A stretch of 64,000 bases of DNA from Rhea pennata (taxonomy: Eukaryota > Chordata > Aves > Rheiformes > Rheidae), in the NCBI RefSeq assembly GCF_028389875.1, contig NC_084682.1, positions 4,288,001 to 4,352,000 of the forward strand. Direction: 5' to 3'. The notes under the pieces were generated by a model that did not search any database, was not told the DNA's origin, and saw only the letters and a list, made by a program, of their open reading frames with translations. Below, piece after piece: positions 11,701-30,902 of the stretch. How positions within the stretch are numbered: position 1 is the stretch's first letter; each line of letters opens with the position of its first letter. Made by a program: the position numbers and the translations under genes.

Positions 11701-14700
11701 GGAGGGGCACAGACTAGAAAGGGAGAGGGCTGAGCCAGACTCGCCAAGGAGCACTGAGTCATGCCTGGGTAGCAAAGGGATGTGCATCCCAGCTGAGGTC
11801 CAGTTAAATCGAACCAGCCCAGTACTAGCTACTGCAGGGAATGGGGGAAGAAACTACATTTAATCAGTCTGTCACTGCCTCTAGACTGGAGCATCTGCCC
11901 ATCTCCTTTCTCCCTAACCTTAACTCTCACCTTGGTGATGTTTCTCCACTCAGACGTATGGTGGCAAGAACTTGAAGGAAGTGGGCATCATCCTGCAGCG
12001 AGGGATCCTCATCCTGCTGCTGTGCTGCTTCCCTTGCTGGGCAATCTTCATCAACACTGAGCAGATCCTCCTGCTCATCCGACAGGACCCTGAGGTCTCC
12101 AGGTCAGGGGTGAGATCAGGTCTGACCCCTCTCTGGTCTGCAGTGTGTCAGGTGTCAGCCCTCCAGACTCTGAAGACTCCAGTTCAGACAGGCCTTTCCA
12201 AGGCTCTGGGAGGGTGAACTCTGGGATCTTGCTTGCCAACAGGGCCATTAGAAACCAAGATTATGGGCCTAGAGACCCCTGAACCTTCTCTGGGAACCTT
12301 TAGGGTCCCCAGGCCAGCGTATCTGGGAGTTGAGGCATTGCTGGTGCCTCTGTCTGGGTACTCTGTAGCAAGAAAGAGGACTGCAGGGATTGTGCATCGC
12401 CATTCAAGCTTGCTACAGATAAGGTTGGCAATGGCTGCATTATCTCTTCTAGCCCTTCTGGACTGGAATTTGGCTGAAGCTGGGTTGCTGCATAGTGCTG
12501 AAGTCAAGGCCCTGCAGAATTACAGTGCAACCTTGCTTGGTTTGGCTTTGGTTTGGCTTTTGCTTTCCTGTATCATTAACTGGGCCAACAACTCTCTTTC
12601 CAGGTTAACACAGCTCTACGTGATGATCTTTATCCCAGCTCTTCCTGTAAGTTGCTGCTAAAGCTATTACAAGCTCTATATCCCTCAGCAACGTTTGGGG
12701 GAAAGAGGGAGGGTCTTTGCTCTGTGGATCACAGGGCAATATGATTTAGGGTTTTACAATGGGTCCCTTGATCTCAGGCCTTAACAGATGTGCACTGGCC
12801 AGCGTCTGTTGGACTAGCAAACATGCACTCTTTCATCTTACTGGGCAAAGGCTTTTACTGCAGGCCACATCTCTGCACAATAAGTAACCATCTGCAGACA
12901 TTGGAACCAGGGCCTTCATGGCTTGCTCTTAGCTCAGAGATAAAGGCTGCAGGTTGCTGTTAGCACACACTCGTAGTCACCTGGTTCTTGCCTAGTTACT
13001 CTGTCTTTCTGAAGAGATTCCTCTAAAACAGGGAGCAGTACCCCTAGAAAACATGTATCCGTAGGTTATTGCTTTCTTCCAAGGTCTATAGGCTCTCTCA
13101 TGGTGATGTGGAAGCTTGGGAGATCTGCAGTTTGGAGACTGATCTCTCATCCTGGTGGGAATGGAGAGGGTTAGTATCCAGCCAAAGGGAGGGAGGTTGC
13201 TGCTCTGCAAGTCAGAGATTCTCCTCAGGGCCCAGCAAAGGAAGCTGCTTTGTGGTTTGCCTTTTGTTACTCCTGGCTTGGGGTGCAGCAGTGCCAGCAG
13301 CCACTGAGCTTAAAACAGACCACAGGATGCATGTATTGTTGCAACATACCTGGCTGTGGCATCCTGACAAGGTGGGGAGAGGAGCTGAGGAAAGGATTTA
13401 TCCATGAGTGTTAAATTGCAGCTGGCTGTTGAACCATAGAAGCACCAGGCTTCCTCTCTGTTGTGCGGGTGGTGGGGAGGGTTTCCGGACTGCCTGGGTA
13501 GTGTGCGGCAGTGCTGATGAAATGAATCCTTACTTTTGCAGGCAGCGTTTCTGTACCAGCTGCAGACAAGATATTTACAAAATCAGGTATTGTGTAACTA
13601 ACTGGGCTCAGGGCCACAGATTAAAGGTATTCCTAGGAACATAGATAAGGTTGGTGATCTAAGTTTACTCTGTCTTGGAAAGTGCTGGGCTGAGAAACCT
13701 CTGATCTATAGTCTTCAGCCAGCCCTGCAGAACAGGGAGAAGCCATGGGAACCAGGCCTGGGTTGCTACAATCTCCCCATTGCTACCTCCCAATTCTCTG
13801 CACTGAGTTGATTGATCCAGCTCGAGCCCAGCATGCTGCTTCTGCCTGTCTAATGCAATCCTAATTCACCTGGAACAGCACCCATCCTTTTGGCTTTCTC
13901 CTTGGGCATTGCAAATCATCTCCCCAGAGTTCACTGGATGATGGCAAGGGTCTGTGATGGCTGTGGGTTTGGGCAGTGCTGGGAAAGCAAACTCCAAAGT
14001 CTGTCTTTGGCTTCCAGGCGATCATTTTGCCTCAAGTGATTACGGGTATTGCAGCCAACATCCTCAACGTGGCCATGAACGCCATCTTTCTGTATGCACT
14101 GAAGCTGGGCATGGTGTAAGTGTCAGCAGAGGTGGTGGCAGCCTCTCCGTAGGTGAAGGGGTTTGCTCAGGGCTGTGGGAGGGTACACTGGGTGCCCACT
14201 TCTGCAGCACTCTGCTCCCAGCCAACCAGCTTGGAAAGAAAAGGTTGGGGGAAGACTTGCATGTGCAGGCCTGGCTCATGATCCAGGAGGCATCAAAGTC
14301 TTGTGCATCTGCCTCTTTCCCACAGCTGCCACAAGGCTCCTATGGGTCCTGCTAGGTCTCATTCTGTTGGAGTCGACGTTGGGAAGGATGTAATTTGTAA
14401 CCTGCCCATGTTTCTCCCCAGGGGCTCTGCCTGGGCCAACACTATTTCTCAGTACACGCAGGCCATTCTCCTCTTCCTTTATGTGTGGTGGAAGAAGATC
14501 CATGTGGAGACCTGGGGAGGTACTGTTCATAGCTTAATCCTTTTAAAATACTGCTGCCTGGCTCTGGGATTTGACACAGTCACCAAGACTCAAGCTGTAG
14601 GTCTGATACAGGGATTATAATCCCCTCAATGTGTGGAGAGACTGTAGCCCTGAGCTTCAGCTGATGACTGTAACCCCAAGTCCGTTCTCTTTGCCCTGGC

Positions 14701-17700
14701 TCAGGAACACACTGCAATATGGGAAGACTAGACTGATGTTCTGGGAGCTGTGGTTTGTGGCTGCTGTCCTCAGAGAGTGTCCAGAAGAGCTTGTGTCTCC
14801 CCTTCTGGGGAAGATGGGGAGAGTACATTCATTCTGCTTCACCTCCTTGTTGCAGGCTGGACCAAGGCCTGCCTCCAGGACTGGGGTTCCTTTATCCATC
14901 TGGCTGTGCCCAGCATGCTCATGATGTGTATTGAGTGGTGGACCTTTGAGATCGGGAGCTTCCTGGCAGGTGAGTTCAAATCTTCTTCCTTCCTCTGACT
15001 CAACAGAGCATCTTCCAATCATGACTGCCTTCGTGGCTGGCTCTCTGCTGTGCCTCTGAAGCACCTCCTGCCAGCAGCCCCCTTGCATGCAGGACTGGTT
15101 CAGCAGGATGCCCCATCCCTTAGATGGGAGCCCTATAGCTGCTGCCTCCACACCAGCAAAGGAGTTTTAATTCTGACCTAATGAAGTGCTAAATCTCTTC
15201 CAGGGCTGCTCAGCGTTGTGGAGCTGGGTGCACAGTCTGTGATCTACGAGCTCTCCTGTGCAGCATACATGGTAAGGGCTGGGTGTATCAAGCTGGGACT
15301 GGCTCGGGGGGAAGCAGGGGTGGGGTGCAGAACCTGGTACCAGGCTGATGACGACTCTCTGGTCTGCTGTGCAGCTGCACATGCAGAGGTGTGCTGCAGA
15401 TGTAAAATCCCTTACTGCAGTTTGCCAATAATTGCTCAGAGGAGACCTAGACTATGCTCACTCTAGCATCATTGTGTTCCTAGGTATGGTTATTGCATTT
15501 TCAGCCTCCTCTGATGCATCCAAAAAGACTTTATGCCCACGGGGCAGGCAATAGCTTGTGACTGAAGAGAGTCACCTGGGACTGGTTGCTAGTGACAACA
15601 CTTTGCCCCTAATTCTCTATCGGGGAAGAGACAAACTGTTTCAGTCTCTGCTGCCACCCACCTCCTCGTTGTCTCCTGCTACTCAGGTGCCATTAGGCTT
15701 CAGTGTGGCCACGAGTGTCCGAGTGGGCAATGCCTTGGGATCGGGGGATGCAGTGCAAGCCAAGACCTCCTGCATCACTGCCCTGCTGTGCTCAGGTCAG
15801 CCCAGGCCCCTGCAGAGGGGAATAAAAGACAGTTATCAGCAAAGGTTCACAGTGGTGGGGAAACCTCCAGCAGCAAAGACCCACTTGTTGGACCCTCAGA
15901 TGGGGAAGGTAGGACTCTGGCAGTTCCTCTTCTCTGGTAGGAACATAGTGAAACGGATTTAATATTGAAAATGCAATTTAGCATTCTGTCATCCAACTCC
16001 AGAATGTGGAGGGAGTATTGGGAGAGGAAATGGGGAAAACTGACTTGTCTTCTACTGCAGTAACATTTGGGGGTGAGCCAAGTCCAAATTTCATAACATA
16101 GAACCCCTGAGATCTGGGCCTGGGATAGGCAGTATGTCCTGCTCCTTTCTGAAGCAAGCTGTTTGATGATTTCTCTTTCTTTCAGGAGTGTTTGCTGTAG
16201 TGGTTGCAACATTGCTGGGAGTCCTAAAGGATATAGTGGGCTACATCTTCACTAGTGACAAGTGGGTTGACTGTTTTCTTTTAAGTATAATGACTTTCTT
16301 GGAGTTCCTGATATATAATGTCCTGGGAACAGCTCAGAAGCAGCTGATAGGTGGAGTTCATAAACCTCCATCCGGCAAATGTTCCCCAAAAGTTCCTCCC
16401 CACTGCCTTGTGTCACTGGACAGCATGGATGCTGCTGACTTTAGGACAACACTATGGCGGCACCTAAACTGCATGCACTCCTAGCTGCAGGTCCATCAGG
16501 CTTCCCCAGCTGGCCAAGGGTGATGTATGAGAACCTTTGGGCCAAGCTACCCTACTTTGCCTGACCAGCACAATACATTTTCCCAACAGGGAGATTGTTA
16601 CCTTGGTGTCCAAAGTGATGATGATCTTTGCTCCATTCCACTTGTTCGATGCAGCAGCAGTGAGTATTCCAGGATGTGAAGCGATTCCTCTCTGCAGGTT
16701 GTGGTGTCACGAAGAGTGCAGAGCTATCTTTTGCTCTTAAACTGTTAAAATGATACAGAGAAGCAACTTGAAAAAACTGTCAAAGCAGTTGCTTGCATCA
16801 GCCATAGCTTCAACTTCAACATCCCCCTCCGCTTGTTGGCATTACTGCAAAAAAACCCAGTTCTTCCTCTCCTCCTCCTGCCAGTTTTCTGACGTCAGTT
16901 TTCTACTAGTTTGTCAGAGAAACACAAGCAAGCAGCTGGATCTTTAGGGATGTCAGGTACCCACAGCACAGTGGCAGTGGTCATACAGCCTATAGGATGA
17001 TAATTTCAGGCTGTTTCTGCCTGTCCTGTTCTAGGACAGTGTGGTCCAGGCAATGTGGAAGGCCCTACAGTCTGCTGGCACACCTCTCTATGTCCACAGA
17101 TAGCTCCACTTTATGTGCTTAGGTCAGTGATTACACAAGAGGAATTTTACACCATGTTCTTCAAGATGTAGCCTTGGTCCCTCTCAGCTCTGTGGGACAG
17201 TGGACTCCTCTATTTCCAGGGCTATGCCATACCATGAGCACCTCTAGTGGTACCAGCCCTGATGAATCTGTCTTACCTGTTGATTCCTCTGCCTGCTTTC
17301 CTTAGGCAACCTGTGGCGGTGTGCTGAGGGGCGCAGGGAAGCAGAAGATGGGCGCTATCGCCAACGCTATTGGCTATTATGCCATCGGCTTACCCATCGG
17401 CATCTCGCTGATGTTCGCAGCTAAGCTGGGGGTGTTAGGTATGTTTGTCCTCTGTTTGGCATTGGGGTCTGGCTTTGTACAAGCTGCCAGCACTGCTCCT
17501 GCTGGGCCAAACTCCATGGGCAGAGGCTCAGTGCTGGGGCTTGTGCTTGGATCCTCCTTCAGGTTTGGCAAGGCTGTATTGCACATAGAATTTTTTAGCT
17601 GAGGTGGGCACTGAGTAGCCCCCATCAAATGGAGATTTGGGTGAGTGCAGCATCTCAGCTCCAGGGCATGAACAGAAGTAAAAGTCCAGCACCTTAAACA

Positions 17701-19128
17701 ACTTCTCTGTGAATTTTCTGCCACTTCCATGCCTGTGTGATTAAGCTGCAGAGGAAAGGGCTTAGACTGCTGTGACTGTAATTAGCATCAGACTTGGAGC
17801 ACTCTCCCTTTGGTGCTAACTGATGCACTTGCTGTGAGTGAACTCAGTGGCAGAGTTCCGAAGATGCCCCAGTAAATCCAGGGCTTGCTCCCAGCATAGA
17901 GCTTACCCAGGGGCTGTTTCCTCTTGCTGCCTCTCAGGGGCAACTCTCAGATCAAGACTGAGTTAAACTGAGCAAAGTTCTGACCCCACCAAAGTCCTTG
18001 GGCATTTTGGCAGTTAGTGACAAAAGCAGGGTTTCCTCAAGTCCTCACTAAAGTAACTCTCGGTGTTGCAGGTCTGTGGGTGGGGATGATCATTTGCATC
18101 TCTTTGCAAGCCCTTTCCTTCTCAACCTTTGTCATGCGCATGGACTGGAAGAAAGCTGCAGAAGAGGTAAGACTTGTGTCTCCCTCAAGTAGCTCTTAAA
18201 AGGTGTTAGACCAGTTCCTGTTCCAGTACAATGCTACAGCCCTGTAGCTGTTTGAGTGGAGATAGAAGCAAAACAAGATCTGTTCCTCTACTAAATATAG
18301 CACAGGAACACCGTGGTGCCGAGCATGCTTGCTTTGGGAAGGTAGACGAAGGAGGCTGAGGTTTTCTTGGCAGGGCAGGACATCCCTGCTACAAGGAGAG
18401 CAACTCTTCTCTGTGTTTTTAGGCTCGAATCCGAGCTGGACTGGAAAAACAACTGGAAGATGTGAACTCCAATGGCACAACTGCTAACAAAACATCTGCT
18501 GTGGGTATGTAACCAAACCTGATAACAGGGAGGGAGCCCAAGTTCTCTACCCAGCCCTTCCTTTCCTTCACAGTCATGGCAGCAGTTCTGTCCTGCAGGC
18601 CCAGACAGCTAGAAAGAGCCTGGTGTCTGGAGCTGGTCCCAGATCAGTGGCACTTCTGCTGCATTCAGTTATAGTGGGTACGAGATACCAGTCCCCTGTT
18701 GCTACCCCGGCTGTTCCAGGGAAGAGCTGGGACTGCCACGGTCTATGTTAACAGGGAACATATACCACTTTGCTGCTGCATGTCCTAGTGTCCTTGAGCC
18801 TTGAGAAGGGACCCTCAGGACTGTCACTAGTGCTTGTGCAGTATAAGGCTGTGATTTTCTGGCTTTCCTGAAGCACTCACCTCTCTGTTGCACAGATAAT
18901 GTCTCTGTCGATGCATTCACTGTGGACATCATGGTCTTGCCTGACAGCGTTGTGGGAGGTGAGAGGCAACCTGACCACCAGCTCATCATACAGGAGGAGC
19001 CTGCTGCCTCCCCTTCTCCTCCTGTGGTAGGGAGAGCCCTCATCCTCCGCCGGGCCCTGGTTGCTGCTGCAGCCATCGCTGTCCTGCTCACAGGCCTGCT
19101 GGTCCGGCTCCTGACTGGCAATGGATAG
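8219..19128 (+). CDS. SLC47A1: SLC47A1, multidrug and toxin extrusion protein 1 (17 exons)
   Basis: Proton/organic-cation antiporter of the plasma membrane (MATE family). Coding exons: 8219-8323, 10849-10950, 11467-11535, 11954-12102, 12604-12646, 13542-13586, 14018-14115, 14422-14519, 14856-14969, 15204-15271, 15687-15795, 16186-16261, 16590-16659, 17306-17438, 18072-18166, 18423-18504, 18896-19128. All introns are GT-AG and the frame is continuous: 1689 nt, 562 residues, close to human MATE1 (570). Recognised blocks are [16 protein letters not shown], SSxCDTLxSQ-like [27 protein letters not shown] and [16 protein letters not shown] and ELGAQS match human SLC47A1 rather than SLC47A2. A hydrophobic C-terminal helix follows the loop, as in mammals. 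The first three catalytic-site Glu positions (two in IEWWTFE, one in YEL) are kept, but the fourth (HLFE in human) is Asp (HLFD, exon 13). In-frame ATGs exist upstream of 8219; this start gives the family's usual N-terminal length. Confidence 0.93.
8516..8655. repeat. GC-rich minisatellite in SLC47A1 intron 1
   Basis: The motif GGGGGTAACGG followed by CCGGGCGCGCGC or TCGCCGCGCGC is repeated about six times, alternating between the two forms, just downstream of exon 1. It is a short tandem array inside the promoter CpG island. On the minus strand it translates to a meaningless Arg/Pro-rich frame. Confidence 0.8.
9322..9490 (+). mobile_element. tRNA-Phe-derived SINE with CR1-like 3' tail
   Basis: Positions 9322-9374 match tRNA-Phe(GAA): GCTGAAATAGCTCAGCTAGA, then the anticodon arm around ACTGAAGATCT and AAAGGTCCC. 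The Pol III A box (TAGCTCAGCTAGAAG) is kept, while the B-box region (GGTTCTTGTT) has drifted. From about 9400 the sequence becomes the 3' end of a CR1 LINE: GGTTGGACTAGATGATCTCC, AGAGGTCCCTTCCCACC and the terminal TGTGATTCT. A tRNA head joined to a LINE tail is the standard build of a LINE-mobilised SINE. It sits in SLC47A1 intron 1. No clear target-site duplication is visible, as is usual for CR1-mobilised copies. Confidence 0.82.
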
Positions 19129-19735
19129 AGCTAGTGTCAGCATACCACCGGGGAACTGTGATTGTACCTAGAAGGAAGGCATATGGTAATGTCCTAGAAA
19201 GATGATGATCAGGGAAGGAATTTCTCCCTCAATAGCTTGTTACGAGTCACTTCACTCGGTTTCTGGTTAAATCAAAATGTCTTATCCCCACATGCTCTGT
19301 TCTTAAAGGAGATGAGGATGCAGCACCCAGGAAGGAAGCGCATGAGAGGCTCTCCCCTCTCCACCACTGCCCTGCCCTGGGGATGCTACTTGTGAAGTGG
19401 CTAGAGTGTGTCTTAGGGCTGGTCAGGGAAGGAGACAGGCCTTATGCTACTGTCTTCCTGCTTCCTCATCACAGGGAGCACTTGACCATGTGCTTTGGTA
19501 ATGGCAGAGGCTCCTGCCGCCCACGAAGTGTGTTCTCTCACAGAGCTGCTCAGCATCTTGGCATGTCAGAGCCCGCTTGCTAATGCTACAACAGTGCATT
19601 GCAGTACAAGGCCACGTTTGGTAGAAAATGGCTGACTCCCACCAACGCGTTGGCTGCTGGCTCCTGGCCCTGTATTTGGCAGGCAGAGCCTAGAGCAACT
19701 CTTCTTTGCCCTTTTGTAACCGGGGATTTTGATAC

Positions 19736-19741
19736 AATAAA
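19736..19741 (+). terminator. Polyadenylation signal of SLC47A1
   Basis: AATAAA lies about 610 bases after the SLC47A1 stop codon and is followed by a T/G-rich stretch (GTTTTCTGAG, then GCTCTGTTGTT). The 3' UTR would therefore be about 19129 to 19760. Confidence 0.75.
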
Positions 19742-19764
19742 GTTTTCTGAGTAAATGCTCTGTT

Positions 19765-21652
19765 GTTAATAGGCTGCGAGCATGGCCCCAGTCATGAGCA
19801 CTGCTGAGCTGTTAGAAGGGAGATGTATGCTTGGTTTCTAGCATAAGCCTCAGCTAAGCGGTTCTGTGCAGTGACCAGCTTTCACGGGGAGATAGCCTTA
19901 AACGCTGGTACTAGTTCCTGATGCTGGCATCCGATTCTGGCTGCATGTTACAGCAACGTGGCCTGTTTTACCCTGGCTCACTGACCACGCAGCTCTCCTC
20001 TAGCACAAGCAGGTCTGCCTCCCTTTGGCTGCTCCCACTCCATCGCTGAACCATACAGGAAAGTATTTGAAACACAGCTGTGCAGCCCTGGACCAAAGTC
20101 TGAGCGTGGGGACAGCTGCCAAGGAAATGCCTTACATCTTAATGCAAACACCCCTGGCATTGCCAGTCTCAACATCCAGCCCTGGGGGCCCTCAGGATCT
20201 GTCCCAGGACAGGCTGGCTGCTGGGCTTCTGTTCTTACCTGTGACTGCGCAGTGGCAGTGAGGCTGCTGGCACTATGATCTTAGCAGTCCTCAACCGTTC
20301 AAGGTGAATACCACATACAGCCTGTACGTGGCAACTCCTTGCCCGTCTCAGTCACCCTGCAGATTTCCTGGCCCATGGAGCTGGTCACCTGTGGGCTGGG
20401 AATATAAAAAAGGAAAAATAACACATAGTAAATCATCTTGAAACATCCATTAACCAGGATCCCAAGGGTGTGGGGACTTGCCCCCCCCCCCCACTGGGGT
20501 CTACCTGGTTCCTGTGGGGAACTGTGGCAGTCTGTACCCTGCTTGGAATCCCATTAATTTGGGGACTGAAGCCTAGAGAGAGGAGGAAATCTGCCTTGAT
20601 CTGTCATGTGGATTACCCCAGAGCCTGCCTACCAGAGCCCACCTACCACTTTGTGCAGGAGAGGTCTGTAAACACCATGGCAGTGCTCTCCTGCCTCCTT
20701 TGCCCTGTGGTGGGCTAAAGCAGGACACTATATTTGGCCTGGCAGAGCAATCCTGGTGAAACCCGACGCTGTGCATGCTGTGCAAGGCCGACAGCTGGAG
20801 CCAATGGGGCTGGCTTGTTTTGGCCGACAGTGCGCTGTGATGAGAGGGGCTGAGACGGGCAGCAGCCCAGCCACTGCAGATGAAGCACTTGGAGGCAGGA
20901 GCTCACGAGAGACAGCACAGGGACCCATGAATTCTCCATCTCGGCTGGAAGAGGAGAGCAACCCTTCAGCCCGCCAGCTCGCAGAGCCACGGCAGAGTAG
21001 GAGAAAGGTAGGTGGGTGCAAGAGCTGCTGCTGGGCAGGGGTGTTGCAGGCTTCTTTATGCAGCCCTTTTTCTGCCTGGCTGCAAATGCTAAAGGGACCA
21101 TAGACCCCCAGGCAGCCTGCGTGGGCTTGGCCAGGGGCAGCACGCCACAGGGCAGCCGGACAACCTGCTAGCAAGTGTTTCTAAGTTGCTGGCAGTCACT
21201 AGCCACTTGGGAACCAGGCAGAACACACTACCGGCACAGCAGGGCTGTGCCAGCAGCACTAGGTAAGCGGGCAGCTCTGTAGGGCTCGTGGGAGCAATTT
21301 GGGAAGGCTCCCCTACAACTCGCTGGCTCAGGGCAGGCAGCAAGCACCTTGCACTGGTGGACCCACATACCTGGGCTCCTCAGTGCTTCCCACATCAGCA
21401 TGTGGGACCCTTACTTGGCTCCTCCAGCCCTGAGCCTGGCAGCATGTCCTGCCCTGACCCCAGCATGCTGCCCACACTTCCCATCACCGCATCAGCGCTG
21501 GCAGCAGGAAGCACGCAGACGGCTTGCTCAGCCCTGGCTGAAGTTCACCTCGCTGTGGTTACACATTGCTTACCCTCGCGAGGCAGGGCACTCAGTGGTT
21601 TTAACGGCATGCAAGAAGGAGGGTTCTTTCACTCCTCTAGCAGAGCTGCAGG
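19765..21652. other. Spacer between the two SLC47A genes
   Basis: No coding exon was recognised. A C-run lies near 20480-20491. The segment ending at 21007 (AGAAAG followed by GTAGGT) has a good donor and could be an untranslated first exon of SLC47A2, spliced to an acceptor just before its ATG (CCTCTAG, near 21640). This is inference from splice signals alone. Unlike SLC47A1, this gene has no CpG island. Confidence 0.4.
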
Positions 21653-28262
<6,610 letters not shown>

Positions 28263-28571
28263 ATGGCACCACGCACTCTGGGGACTTCGAGGACAAAGGT
28301 GCCTCCTGACTGATGGACACACAAAGCACAGGCTGACCAACAGAAGAATCCAGCACCTGAGTGGCCCCTCAGGGCAGAAGGACCCTGCTTAGCACTTAGC
28401 AGTTCCTGACCGGGTGCCACCTGGGAACGGGCCCTTTGCATCATCCCAAGTGCTGCCCAGATTGCCCTACACCCACCGAGCATGGGGTAACCCCTTCCGC
28501 ACCCAAACCACGCACTGCTGGCTCTCACCTGCTGACCGGAGCTGAGCCCAGCCCAACTCGCACCGCTGCCT

Positions 28572-28584
28572 AATAAAGAATAAA
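28572..28584 (+). terminator. Tandem polyadenylation signals of SLC47A2
   Basis: Two AATAAA hexamers (28572-28577 and 28579-28584) lie about 310 bases after the stop codon at 28262. The 3' end falls near 28600, facing the minus-strand ALDH3A region. Confidence 0.75.
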
Positions 28585-28918
28585 CCCAGCTAGACCCAGG
28601 CTGGCTCCTTGACTCGGGGGCTCAGGCAGAGCTAGCTGCAGAGCAGAACATCAGCTGCTGCGAGCTGCAGTCCCAACTGGGGCTGTTCCAGTCACCTTTT
28701 ACGGGAACGCAGCCCTTCTTACTGCTGTGGCATTTGAGGCCCTGCTGGCTCACACCAAACTGCTCGCCACAACGCGGTAGCGATAAGGTGTCAGTGCGGA
28801 CAACGACAGCGGGGGCTTTCCCTCGCAGTGCATTGCTGCGGCCTGAAGCACAGAGCACTCAGCCCAGCACTCTGCTCCCCTGCCCTGTAGCACCAGGTGG
28901 CCTTCACAATAAACAGCT

Positions 28919-28924
28919 TTTATT
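28919..28924 (-). terminator. Candidate minus-strand polyadenylation signal
   Basis: A minus-strand AATAAA lies about 1 kb downstream of the duplicated ALDH3A exon 9 (29993-30228). If that exon is ever used as a terminal or penultimate exon, this is the nearest obvious 3' end. It would leave a gap of only about 320 bases to the SLC47A2 3' end. Confidence 0.35.
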
Positions 28925-29992
28925 CAACAAGGCTCAAGGTCAGGCTTCCACTTATGAGCTTGGAGATAAAAGACTATCAGTAAACCAATAAAAATGGAAA
29001 TTCAATTAATTCCCTAAGCAAGATTTAGGAAACTATGCTCAGCCTCTCCATCCAAGGACTTTCCTAGACCTGAAGACTCAAGTAGCAGCAACTCCCCCCT
29101 CGTCAGTGCACAGTCCCAAATACCAAGTATCAACCATGTCACGTTCCTCAGTGCTCCTCGCGTCCTTGGGGCAGAGTTTGGCTACAGCTCAAAAATCTTT
29201 TGCTGTCTCTTCATGTAGCCTTTTTGCACTTTGGGTGCATAACAGTGATTTCCCATGCACTGAAACCTCATTCATGCCACTGAGAGTACTTTCAAGAATG
29301 GGATGGTGCCTGTTCTTAGAAGCTGTTTCCCTTCTGCTCCTGGGCAGCCTGCCAGGGGACAATGCACCTGCACTGTCCCCAGAACCACCAGGACTGTGAG
29401 GATGTGAAGTTACACAAGACATGAGTAACACATACATTTTGTTAGGCTTGCTGCTGATACATGACAGTTTTCTATAGGGCTCACTCAAGACATAGTACAT
29501 AAATAATAGGTTCAGCAACAACTTTCTTCACTTTCATACACATGTGATGAATGATTCCCTTAATTCACTTGCCTTAACTCACTGTTGAGGCACAACTGAT
29601 GGTTTAGGTGTAAATTAACTGCAGTATTTTAGCAGGAGCCTGAGCCTTTGCTTGCTTGGCGCTTCTCTTCCTTAGGTTGGATTCATTTCCTTCTACCTCT
29701 TCAGTGGACTGGCTGTCTCGGAAGAAAAAAAATTGCAGCAAAATCAAGTATAGAAATAGGAACGCAGGAAGTGAAAGCCAGGTTACAGGACCAGCGCGTG
29801 GCTGACTGCAGATAACCCTCTCTTCAGTGGGACAGCATCTAGAAAGGCAGAAACAAGACTGAGTCCCACAGAGAGGGAGCAGAGCTCACTCGGGCCACTG
29901 GTGAGGTGCAGTAGAGGTGGAGGTCTGGCCGAGCTCTTGGAGATGGAGCTGGGAACATGCACTCACACAGAAAGCTGAGAACCAAGGCTCAC

Positions 29993-30228
29993 CTTTATCA
30001 CCACTGCTGCCACGACCCCCAGCAGGGCCAAAATGACCAGTCCCACTCGGCCCTTGTTAAATCGCTTCAGGAGGAAGAACTTGGCCCAGTCCACCTTCTT
30101 CTGGCTGCTAGGTGGGTACCGGAGTTTGTTTGCCCCCTCCATCTTCAAGTCCTTGATCAAGCAGGCCCGGCGGTGGGAGAAGGTCTCGAAGCTGTGCCGG
30201 CCATGGTATGCGCCCATCCCACTGTTAC
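29993..30228 (-). CDS. Duplicated ALDH3A2 exon 9 (membrane anchor exon), intact
   Basis: The 236-nt exon has an AG acceptor and a GTGAGC donor and is identical to exon 9 of ALDH3A2 (35770-36005) at 235 of 236 positions. The one difference changes Leu to Arg (FNKGLVGL to FNKGRVGL). It encodes [20 protein letters not shown], the linker [18 protein letters not shown], and the hydrophobic anchor [16 protein letters not shown]. Left unspliced, the frame runs nine more codons to a stop at 29963-29965. It could be part of a dead copy, or an alternative anchor exon of ALDH3A2 downstream. Exons 3-8 are absent from this copy. Confidence 0.7.
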
Positions 30229-30902
30229 CTGAGACACACAACCCCAAAGGTCACGCCATGGGCTCAGTTGGCCAAACCTCTTGTGTACAGTGACAATTAT
30301 CTCTCTTAAGTTTCAGCTCACAGTTCGCAGTGCTTCGCACGCATAAGAGCACCAGCTCTTTTCTCTCAGGGTAGAGAAGCAAAGAGCAGGTTTAATAACT
30401 AGGCTAGGAATAAATGAGGACCTACTCACTGCCTGAACCGCTGCTGGTAACTCAAGCTGGTTGCATGCATCTACCCCTGAAATTAGTACTGGCACCAGCT
30501 CTCCTCTCCTAAAGACCAGCTCTCCTCCTCCCATGACAAATTTACACTGGGGAAGGGAAGGGGGGAACAGGGCCTAGTTCTTCAAATAGTGGGATTTAAC
30601 AAGGACCTTTGGTGACTTCCTCTCAGCAAACACCCAGGACCTCAGCCCAGTGCCCACAGCCTGGCTATCTCTACCACAAAGCCACCAATATGCATGTCCA
30701 ATAGTGACATGCCAGGACCCTGTCTAAGGAGCAGGACAAACTGGCCATGGGAATTCAACCAGTTGCTTGTACACAAGCAGTTTTCATCCTGCACTCAGAG
30801 CACATGAAAGCCAGAGCTGCGCACGCAGACGTGCCAAAGGATTTTCCACTCGCTGCGGGCGCCGATACTGCTCCAAGCACCAAGGAGCCGTTTCCTGAAG
30901 GA

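Noticed and set aside
20715-21174. 142- and 148-codon minus-strand frames between the SLC47A genes
   Set aside because: No recognised family, no splice support, and both frames overlap each other; composition is that of surrounding noncoding DNA.
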